Source: Planktomarina sp.
GTDB taxonomy: Bacteria > Pseudomonadota > Alphaproteobacteria > Rhodobacterales > Rhodobacteraceae
Assembly: GCA_022425445.1 (NCBI GenBank)
Contig: JAKMFM010000165.1
Coordinates: forward strand, 1-7,152
Direction: 5' to 3'
Length of the DNA stretch: 7,152 bases
The position numbers and the translations under genes were made by a program. Positions 1-5,332 of this stretch are shown piece by piece. Each line of letters begins with the position of its first letter. Position 1 is the first letter of the stretch. Below the pieces are notes generated by a model, which was not told the DNA's origin, searched no databases, and worked only from the letters and a program-made list of their open reading frames with translations.

Positions 1-45
1 GGTGTTGTCAAATCCCTGCGCGGAAAGGTGAAAGATGTCGAGTGA
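1..45 (+). CDS. Possible 3' end of an upstream gene (partial)
   Basis: Frame 1 is open from the window edge and reads GVVKSLRGKVKDVE before a TGA at 43-45. This would overlap the start of the aminotransferase-like gene by 11 nt, as is common inside operons. Frame 2 also ends nearby, at a TGA at 29-31 after nine codons, and would leave a 3-nt gap instead. With so few codons neither frame can be assigned to a family. Either choice would mean that the aminotransferase/kinase pair is transcribed from a promoter outside the window. Confidence 0.3.
   Translation, partial: GVVKSLRGKVKDVE
26..31 (+). promoter_or_regulatory. Shine-Dalgarno for the phospho-lyase-like gene
   Basis: AGGTGA lies just before the ATG at 35; its AGG core is 6 nt from the start codon. 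It matches the anti-Shine-Dalgarno sequence well and supports ATG 35 as the true start. Confidence 0.6.
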
Positions 46-1291
46 TCTTGCGGAGCGGCGTGCCGCAGTATTAGGGCTAAATGTACCCACATTTTATGAC
101 TCCCCAGTGCATTTGGTCAAAGGCGAAGGTGTTTGGGCATGGGATGCGGACGGGTGTAAATATCTCGATTGCTATAACAACGTGCCGCATGTTGGCCATT
201 GTCACCCCCATGTCGTGGCAGCCATTGCAACACAGGCAGCGAAGCTGAACACTCATACCCGCTATTTGCACTCTGGAATCGTGGACTATTGCGAGCGACT
301 CACCGCCAAATTTCAAACGCAGTTGGATCAGGTCATCATGGTCTGCAGCGGGTCAGAAGCCAATGACATTGCCCTGCGCATGGCCCAAGCAATGACTGGA
401 AAAACTGGACTAATCGCCACAGATAACACCTACCATGGCAATACGATGGCCGTATCACAGCTCTCCTCGCGCAAGCCACCCATCGGGGGCTATGCCAGCC
501 ATATCCGCCATATTCCTGCCCCAGACAGCCTGCGGCCAGTTGGCGGCACAGCAGATGGTCAAGCCGTGGCCTTCGCGCAGGAACTGCAAACTGCCATTGA
601 CGATCTAGAGGCCTCAGGCCATAGGTTTTCAGGTTTTGTATTTTGCCCAACCTTCGCCAATGAAGGTCTGCCAGATTTACCAAGAAATTTTATGAAGCCA
701 GCAGAGCAAGTGGTCAAAGCCGCGGGAGGGATTTTGATTGCAGATGAGGTTCAACCCGGGTTTGGCAGATGCGGTGAGAGCTGGTGGGGTCATGAGTGGT
801 TGGGCATATCGCCTGATGTTGTGACATTGGGCAAGCCGATGGCCAACGGGCATCCAGTTGCTGCTGTGGTCGCCCGCGCGGAAGTCATGGCTGAATTTCG
901 CAGCGCTTTTGGCTATTTCAACACCTTTGGTGGCAATCCAGTAAGCTGCGCCGCGGCTGCGGCCACTTTGGACGTCATCGAACATGACAATTTGATAGAA
1001 AATGCCAAGAGCGTCGGTGCGGTTTTTTTGCACGAGCTGCACTCCATTGACCACCCCAGCATCGCCAGCCGGCGCGGACGTGGTTTGTTTTTAGCTTTGG
1101 AATTGGAAACAGATGGTGCAGCCGATGCAGACTTGGCGGCCCATGTGGTCGAATACGCGCGCAATCATGGTCTGTTGATGGGGCGGACAGGACGAAACCG
1201 CAATATTTTGAAACTGCGTCCGCCGATGCCCTTTTCCAACGAGAATGTCGCCATGGCCTGTGACATCTTGCAGGCTGCCCTCAAAACATGA
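35..1291 (+). CDS. Class-III PLP enzyme, amino-alcohol-phosphate phospho-lyase-like
   Basis: A 418-residue fold-type I PLP enzyme of the class-III aminotransferase family, cytosolic, of full length for the family. Visible active-site motifs in order are: the phosphate-binding SGSEAN (105-110), YHGN (133-136), the pyridine-nitrogen aspartate in ADEVQ (D237), the Schiff-base lysine in TLGKP (K267), and NTFGGNP (296-302) with the conserved threonine T297. The stretches TLGKPMANGHPVA, YFNTFGGNPVSCA and RNILKLRPPMPF resemble the vertebrate ETNPPL/PHYKPL and AGXT2-like group. Members of that group eliminate phosphate and ammonia from phosphoethanolamine or 5-phosphohydroxylysine, giving an aldehyde. 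The gene overlaps the following kinase by 4 nt (ATGA), which fits the kinase making the phosphorylated substrate. The PLP fold is certain. Phospho-lyase activity rather than transamination is inferred from similarity and context, and the substrate is unknown. Confidence 0.88.
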   Translation: MSSDLAERRAAVLGLNVPTFYDSPVHLVKGEGVWAWDADGCKYLDCYNNVPHVGHCHPHVVAAIATQAAKLNTHTRYLHSGIVDYCERLTAKFQTQLDQVIMVCSGSEANDIALRMAQAMTGKTGLIATDNTYHGNTMAVSQLSSRKPPIGGYASHIRHIPAPDSLRPVGGTADGQAVAFAQELQTAIDDLEASGHRFSGFVFCPTFANEGLPDLPRNFMKPAEQVVKAAGGILIADEVQPGFGRCGESWWGHEWLGISPDVVTLGKPMANGHPVAAVVARAEVMAEFRSAFGYFNTFGGNPVSCAAAAATLDVIEHDNLIENAKSVGAVFLHELHSIDHPSIASRRGRGLFLALELETDGAADADLAAHVVEYARNHGLLMGRTGRNRNILKLRPPMPFSNENVAMACDILQAALKT

Positions 1292-2220
1292 TTGATCTTC
1301 CAGCAATAGCCGCCAAATGGGGCGCAAATGGGCAGATACAGCTGATCGCTGAGAGGGAAAACGCAGTTTATAAAATCCTGCGCGACGCTACGCCAATGGC
1401 GATGCGCCTGCATCGGGCGGCATATCAAAGCGAAACGTCAATCTTGTCAGAGTTACGCTGGATGCAGCGTTTGGCGGAGGCAAATTTTGCCTGCCCCAAA
1501 CCACTCGCGCAGATGGATGGATCACTATTGGCGCAATTGGCAGATGGACGCTTTGTCTCTGTAATTACCTGGGTAGAGGGCACGCCGATCGGGGCTATGG
1601 ACAGCCCCATTGACGCGGATGTCACAGCTCATTGTGATCTTTACCACCAAGTAGGCCGTCTCTTGGCCGAGCTGCATGACACCAGCGATCGAATAAAAAC
1701 GGACGACCTGACACGCGCCGCTTGGGATTTGCCAGGTTTGCTGGGAAAGTCCCCCTTTTGGGGTCGATTTTGGAACAATCCATCCCTGTCGGCCAGTGAA
1801 AAGATGTTCATGGTCTATGCCCGACAGACCGCTCATGCCCATTTGAGCGCGATGAAGAGTGCAAATTTTGGCTTAATTCATGCGGATGCGTTGCAAGAAA
1901 ATGTCTTTCAAACCGAGGCGGGTTTAACGCTGATTGATTTTGACGACGCGGGATTTGGCTATCGCAGTTACGATCTAGGGGTCTGCCTGTCGCAACATTA
2001 CGCCGCACTTCACTTAAATGATTTGATCGCCGCAGTGGCAGAGGGCTATGGCACTCTGCGCCAAGCCCCATCGATCGAAGATATCAAATTCTTCCTTATG
2101 TTGCGTGGCCTAGCCTCTTGCGGATGGGTGATCGCCCGACAGCCGAAGAAAAGCCCTATTCAAAGGCGCTACGCAGAGCGCGCACTGCATTTGGCACATC
2201 AATGGCTGACAACAGCTTAA
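1288..2220 (+). CDS. APH-fold phosphotransferase, hydroxylysine/amino-alcohol kinase-like
   Basis: A 310-residue protein of the aminoglycoside/choline/homoserine kinase superfamily. The catalytic loop is HADALQENVF (198-207), with D200 as the likely base and N205 binding Mg. The metal-binding segment is LIDFDDAGFG (215-224), corresponding to the DFG region. The N-lobe runs ENAVYKI...AMRLHR, where R40 sits where an ATP-contacting lysine is often found; the RLHR form is, as I recall, usual in this subgroup. Translation is probably coupled to the preceding gene: its ATG at 1288 overlaps that gene's stop (ATGA), and no strong ribosome site precedes it. Paired with a PHYKPL/ETNPPL-type lyase, it most likely phosphorylates a small amino alcohol such as hydroxylysine or ethanolamine. 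Homoserine kinase or an antibiotic kinase is less likely given the neighbour. The stop codon overlaps the convergent pncB stop. Confidence 0.85.
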   Translation: MIDLPAIAAKWGANGQIQLIAERENAVYKILRDATPMAMRLHRAAYQSETSILSELRWMQRLAEANFACPKPLAQMDGSLLAQLADGRFVSVITWVEGTPIGAMDSPIDADVTAHCDLYHQVGRLLAELHDTSDRIKTDDLTRAAWDLPGLLGKSPFWGRFWNNPSLSASEKMFMVYARQTAHAHLSAMKSANFGLIHADALQENVFQTEAGLTLIDFDDAGFGYRSYDLGVCLSQHYAALHLNDLIAAVAEGYGTLRQAPSIEDIKFFLMLRGLASCGWVIARQPKKSPIQRRYAERALHLAHQWLTTA

Positions 2221-3509
2221 ACGATGACGCTTAGCGGGTTTTGCCGCCCAACTCCAAACACCCGCTTATAACGGGCGACTTCATCTTCTGGACCCATCGC
2301 CTTGTTGGGATTGTCTGACAATTTGACAGTCGGTTTGCCATTGGCCGACACCGCTTTGCACACCAAAGAAAATGGTTTCAACGCATCATTTGGCACCAAA
2401 CCGCGGAAGTCATTGGTCAACAGCGTGCCCCAACCGAAGGAGACCCTGACGCGGCCAGAGAACAACCGATGCAGCTCGGCAATCTTGTCCACGTCCAAGC
2501 CATCAGAAAAAATGAGTAGTTTTTGACTGGGATCTTCATTGCGGCTCTTCCACCATTTTATCGCATGCTCTGCTCCTTGAATGGGATCACCAGAATCGAT
2601 GCGCATGCCCGTCCATTTGGCCAGCCAATCTGGTGCAGTGTCTAAAAACCCTTCGGTTCCATAGGTGTCTGGTAGGATGATCCGCAAATTGCCATCATGC
2701 TCCTCGTGCCAATCTGATAGCACGTCATAAGGTGCTTGGCGCAGGGCTTGATCATCAGGCGCCAGCGCAGAATAGATCATAGGCAGCTCATGCGCATTGG
2801 TCCCAATTGCCGCCAAATCACGATTTTTAGCTATCAAACAATTGGATGTGCCAATAAACTTGTCTCCCAATCCCTCCGTCATGGCCTGAACGGCCCAATC
2901 TTGCCACAAAAACGAATGGCGCCTGCGCGTGCCAAAATCCGCAAGGCGCAAGTCATCAATATTGCGCAAGAGCTCTATTTTTTCCCAGAGCTTGGCCATG
3001 GCGCGGGCATAGAGAATTTGAATCTCAAACCGGCGCATATCTCTTAGTACCGCGCGGCCGCGCAGTTCCATAAGAACCGCCAAAGCCGGAATTTCCCACA
3101 GCATTACCTCAGGCCAACTGCCCTGAAAAGTCAGCTCATATTGCCCATCGCGTTTTTCAAGATGATAGTCCGGCAATCTAAGTGCCTCGAACCAATCCAT
3201 AAACTCGGGCGTAAACATTTGGCGTTTACCATAGAATGTATTGCCACGCATCCATGTGCTTTCCCCGCGCGACAGCGACAGTGAGCGTACATGATCCAAT
3301 TGTTCGCGCAGCTCGCCCTCGTCAATCAATTCCGCCAACCGAACATCACTCGAGCGATTGATTAAACTAAAGGTCACTTGCGTTTTTGGCTGATTTCGAA
3401 GCACCGATTGGCACATTAACAATTTATAAAAATCGTTGTCGATCAACGACCGCACGATCGGGTCAATTTTCCATTTGTGGTTCCACACTCGGGTGGCGAT
3501 ATCTACCAT
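2217..3509 (-). CDS. pncB: Nicotinate phosphoribosyltransferase
   Basis: This enzyme makes nicotinate mononucleotide from nicotinate and PRPP, with ATP hydrolysis, in the Preiss-Handler NAD salvage route. It has 430 residues, close to the usual length. The N-terminus has the family stretch SLIDNDFYKLLM (21-32). The core shows DFGTRRRHSF (191-200), then GTNAHELPM (236-244), whose H240 matches the autophosphorylated histidine of E. coli PncB. RIDSGDP (303-309) and FSDGLD (334-339) follow in the barrel, then SFGWGTLLTND (357-367) and KLSDNPNKAMGP (396-407). The ATG shares one nucleotide with the pncA stop (TAATG), so it is translated from a pncA-pncB transcript. No frame damage is seen. Its TAA lies in a TTAA shared with the stop of the opposing kinase gene. 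Confidence 0.97.
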   Translation of the reverse strand: MVDIATRVWNHKWKIDPIVRSLIDNDFYKLLMCQSVLRNQPKTQVTFSLINRSSDVRLAELIDEGELREQLDHVRSLSLSRGESTWMRGNTFYGKRQMFTPEFMDWFEALRLPDYHLEKRDGQYELTFQGSWPEVMLWEIPALAVLMELRGRAVLRDMRRFEIQILYARAMAKLWEKIELLRNIDDLRLADFGTRRRHSFLWQDWAVQAMTEGLGDKFIGTSNCLIAKNRDLAAIGTNAHELPMIYSALAPDDQALRQAPYDVLSDWHEEHDGNLRIILPDTYGTEGFLDTAPDWLAKWTGMRIDSGDPIQGAEHAIKWWKSRNEDPSQKLLIFSDGLDVDKIAELHRLFSGRVRVSFGWGTLLTNDFRGLVPNDALKPFSLVCKAVSANGKPTVKLSDNPNKAMGPEDEVARYKRVFGVGRQNPLSVIV

Positions 3510-4099
3510 TATAAAAGGCTCACTTTCGCTGCCACCATGTCACTCCGTGCTTGATCCAGAGACCCGCCCATATCAATGGCGCAGCATAGGGCGGTGTCGA
3601 CACTGACCGCAAAGCCCAGCCGCGCAGCATCAAGCGCAGAATACGCAACGCAATAATCCGTCGCCAATCCGACGAAAGTCACATCGAAAACCCCGCGGGT
3701 CTTCAAATACCCTTCAAGCCCGGTCGCTGTGCGACGGTCATTTTCAAAAAAAGCAGAATAGCTGTCGATGCCTGGCCGATAACCTTTGCGCAGAATCAAG
3801 TCAGCGCGATCAATGTCCAAATCTTTGTGAAAGGCCGCGCCAATACTGCCTTGTACGCAGTGATCTGGCCAAAGTACTTGGGAGCCATAGGGCATCTCAG
3901 TGGTGGAAAATTCGGCCGCCTGATGGGAGCTTGCAAAGGAGGAGTGGCCAGCAGGATGCCAATCTTGGGTCAGGATTACAGCGTCAAAATCAGCCATCCG
4001 ATTGTTAATTGGCACCACAATCTCATCGCCACCGGCGACGGCCAATGCGCCACCCGGACAAAAGTCATTTTGAACATCAACCACAATCAGAGCACGCAT
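3509..4099 (-). CDS. pncA: Nicotinamidase (isochorismatase-like hydrolase)
   Basis: This enzyme hydrolyses nicotinamide to nicotinate and ammonia, supplying the substrate of the next gene, pncB. It has 196 residues. The catalytic triad can be read directly: D8 in VVDVQNDF, K105 in LRKGY and C150 in LATDYC. The metal site is D46 and H48 in TQDWHP, plus H80 in WPDHCVQG. This pattern matches E. coli PncA and separates it from plain isochorismatases. The start at 4099 is supported by AGGGGA 5 nt upstream. It is the first gene of a two-gene minus-strand operon and diverges from trhO across 130 nt. I see no convincing sigma70 promoter or known NAD-regulator operator there. Confidence 0.97.
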   Translation of the reverse strand: MRALIVVDVQNDFCPGGALAVAGGDEIVVPINNRMADFDAVILTQDWHPAGHSSFASSHQAAEFSTTEMPYGSQVLWPDHCVQGSIGAAFHKDLDIDRADLILRKGYRPGIDSYSAFFENDRRTATGLEGYLKTRGVFDVTFVGLATDYCVAYSALDAARLGFAVSVDTALCCAIDMGGSLDQARSDMVAAKVSLL

Positions 4100-4104
4100 T
4101 TGGA

Positions 4105-4110
4105 TCCCCT
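4105..4110 (-). promoter_or_regulatory. Shine-Dalgarno of pncA
   Basis: The minus strand reads AGGGGA followed by TCCAA and then ATG, a purine-rich site at normal spacing. It fixes the pncA start at 4099. Confidence 0.55.
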
Positions 4111-4133
4111 ATCCAAGCTTCGCGCACAGAGGT

Positions 4134-4158
4134 AATGACCCACACCCATAAGGTCAAT
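4134..4158. repeat. Short dyad TGACC-N11-GGTCA in the divergent gap
   Basis: The 5-nt arms TGACC (4136-4140) and GGTCA (4152-4156) are inverted around an 11-nt centre. One further outer pair matches (A4134 with T4158) after one mismatch. The dyad lies 36-57 nt from the pncA start and overlaps the start of the candidate leader ORF. It could be an operator for the divergent genes, but arms this short arise easily by chance. Confidence 0.2.
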
Positions 4159-4233
4159 GTTATCAACGCGCCCTTTAAGCGGCATCGGCGCTTTGGCTAT
4201 GTATCTTGCAGCAGTGACGACTTCAGATTATGA
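4135..4233 (+). CDS. Candidate 32-aa leader ORF coupled to trhO
   Basis: A short ORF fills most of the pncA-trhO gap. It begins MTHTHKVNVI and ends CSSDDFRL. It is basic in the middle (FKRHRRF) and has a single cysteine. Its TGA at 4231-4233 overlaps the trhO ATG at 4230 as ATGA, the usual geometry for translational coupling, and trhO has no evident ribosome site of its own. Against it: its own AGAGG (4128-4132) lies only 2 nt from the ATG, which is tight, and the frame stays open upstream into antisense pncA. I recognise no family. It could be a leader peptide, a small protein or chance. Confidence 0.3.
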   Translation: MTHTHKVNVINAPFKRHRRFGYVSCSSDDFRL

Positions 4234-5120
4234 CCCAAATTATGTTTACGGTCTCCGCTCTTTATCACTTCACCCGCTTTGAGGATCCCGACGCGCTGCG
4301 CGCGCCTATGGTGTCACTTTGTGAGCATGAGGGCATCAAAGGCACAATTTTACTCGCCAAAGAAGGAATCAACGGCACAGTGGCTGGGCCGAAACAGGGT
4401 ATTGCTCGTCTTTGGGCCCATATCGCCGCGCTGCCCGGGTGTTCGGATTTTGAACATAAAGAGAGCACAGCCAGCGTCATGCCCTTCAAACGCATGAAAG
4501 TCCGTTTGAAAAAAGAAATCGTCACAATGGGTCAACCCAATGTCGATCCGCGTGCCGGCACTGGCCACTATGTCGATCCTCATGAGTGGAACGCGCTGAT
4601 TGCCGCGCCAGATGTTGCGGTGATTGATACGCGCAACGATTATGAGGTGGGCATCGGCACGTTTGACGGGGCGATTGATCCGAAGACCAAAACCTTCCGT
4701 GAATTTCCCCAATGGTGGGCTGAAAACAAACATCGCTTTCACAACAAGAAGATTGCTATGTTCTGCACCGGCGGCATTCGGTGTGAAAAATCTACCAATT
4801 TTTTGCTCGGTGAAGGAGTTGAGGAGGTCTATCACCTCAAGGGCGGAATTTTAAAATATCTCGAAGAGGTGCCCCAAGAAGAGAGCACTTGGCACGGTGA
4901 ATGCTTCGTCTTCGACAATCGCGTCTCCGTGGGTCACGGCCTGATCGAGGGCAGTTTTGATCAATGCTACGCCTGCCGCAGACCTATCACAGAGTCCGAT
5001 AAAAATCGTATTGACTACATCAAAGGTGTGCAGTGCCATCAATGTGTAAACGAATACTCCGACGAGGACCGCGCACGTTTTGGGGAGCGCCAAAGGCAAA
5101 TCGACGCTGCCAAAAGATAG
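4230..5120 (+). CDS. trhO: tRNA uridine(34) hydroxylase, rhodanese-domain protein
   Basis: Member of the TrhO/YceA (UPF0176) family, which makes 5-hydroxyuridine at the tRNA wobble position in an oxygen-dependent reaction, a precursor of cmo5U-type modifications. It has 296 residues. An N-terminal alpha/beta domain carries ILLAKEGINGTVAG (40-53), the family signature. The rhodanese domain starts near VIDTRN (131-136), and its active loop is FCTGGIRCEKS (178-188) with catalytic C179. The C-terminal tail has CYAC (246-249) and CHQC (269-272), a probable metal-binding knuckle. It is shorter than the roughly 350-residue E. coli protein, lacking most of that protein's C-terminal extension. The start is uncertain: ATG 4230 overlaps the leader ORF stop, while ATG 4242 (Met5) would give a typical MFTVSALYHF start. 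Neither has a clear Shine-Dalgarno. Confidence 0.95.
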   Translation: MTQIMFTVSALYHFTRFEDPDALRAPMVSLCEHEGIKGTILLAKEGINGTVAGPKQGIARLWAHIAALPGCSDFEHKESTASVMPFKRMKVRLKKEIVTMGQPNVDPRAGTGHYVDPHEWNALIAAPDVAVIDTRNDYEVGIGTFDGAIDPKTKTFREFPQWWAENKHRFHNKKIAMFCTGGIRCEKSTNFLLGEGVEEVYHLKGGILKYLEEVPQEESTWHGECFVFDNRVSVGHGLIEGSFDQCYACRRPITESDKNRIDYIKGVQCHQCVNEYSDEDRARFGERQRQIDAAKR

Positions 5121-5197
5121 GGCCACCCTACCGGAATTTGATCCAAGCGCCGAACAAGGCGAAGCCCTCTTCAACAATAACAATGGTTAACCAGTGG

Positions 5198-5299
5198 TCA
5201 GATTTTTTTAAGATAGTCGGCGGCCAAAGGCCCAGTATAGCCGGGCGCGGCTTTGGTAGCCCGCCCAGCTCTTAATACCAACAGGAGACGCCACCGCAT
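5198..5299 (-). CDS. Candidate small gene downstream of gyrB, possibly frame-disrupted
   Basis: Lying 33 nt after the gyrB stop on the same strand, ATG 5299 is preceded by GAGG (5307-5310) at 7-nt spacing. The 33-codon ORF starts MRWRLLLVLRAGR, continues through APGYTGPLAADYLKKI, and stops at TGA 5198-5200. The stop comes directly after a run of seven A's (5203-5209). Skipping one A would continue the frame through DHWLTIVIVEEG and FALFGAWIKFR to a TAG at 5128-5130, giving 56 residues and ending 7 nt from the convergent trhO stop. That fit to the gap suggests one small protein with hydrophobic stretches, broken by a one-base insertion, a sequencing error or a frameshift. No family is recognised; chance remains possible. 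Confidence 0.35.
   Translation of the reverse strand: MRWRLLLVLRAGRATKAAPGYTGPLAADYLKKI
5219..5265. other. GC-rich imperfect inverted repeat (possible bulged hairpin)
   Basis: GGCGG, CCAAAG and GCCC (5219-5233, contiguous) can pair with GGGC (5243-5246), CTTTGG (5251-5256) and CCGCC (5261-5265). This gives 15 pairs with a 9-nt loop and two 4-nt bulges on one arm. It lies within the candidate small ORF. It is not followed by a T-run on either strand, so it is not a standard intrinsic terminator for trhO or gyrB. It may be a coincidence of GC-rich coding sequence. Confidence 0.25.
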
Positions 5300-5306
5300 T
5301 GCACTG

Positions 5307-5310
5307 CCTC
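5307..5310 (-). promoter_or_regulatory. Shine-Dalgarno-like GAGG before the small ORF
   Basis: GAGG followed by CAGTGCA and ATG on the minus strand gives the small ORF a 7-nt spacing, within the normal range. This is the main reason for choosing ATG 5299 as its start. Confidence 0.3.
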
Positions 5311-5332
5311 AAGCACTCCCTATTTGTTAACT

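Larger units (their letters stand above)
5121..5332. other. trhO-gyrB intergenic gap without a clear terminator
   Basis: This 212-nt stretch lies between two convergent genes. Apart from the candidate small ORF and the GC-rich inverted repeat it holds a perfect 10-nt palindrome TGGTTAACCA (5184-5193), followed 9 nt later by T7 (5203-5209). The palindrome offers only a 3-pair stem around TTAA, and seven bases separate the slightly extended arm from the T-run, so it is a poor intrinsic terminator for trhO. I see no convincing terminator for gyrB. Confidence 0.4.

Noticed and set aside
4141..4229. Sigma70 promoters for pncA or trhO (TTGACC or TTGATA on the minus strand with weak -10 matches)
   Set aside because: No pair of boxes had both a good match and 16-18 nt spacing, so I do not call a promoter.
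4350..4835. Long minus-strand ORF of 161 codons inside trhO
   Set aside because: It lies wholly antisense to a clear trhO coding sequence, has no ribosome site I can see and resembles no family; it is a frame shadow.
5092..5190. Plus-strand frame reading FDPSAEQGEALFNNNNG, resembling the start of a c-type cytochrome
   Set aside because: It overlaps the trhO 3' end in another frame, has no start or ribosome site, lacks the CxxCH heme motif and stops at once. The likeness is chance.
5184..5209. TGGTTAACCA plus T7 as an intrinsic terminator for trhO
   Set aside because: The stem is three to five pairs with a mismatch and is separated from the T-run by seven bases, too weak for a standard terminator.
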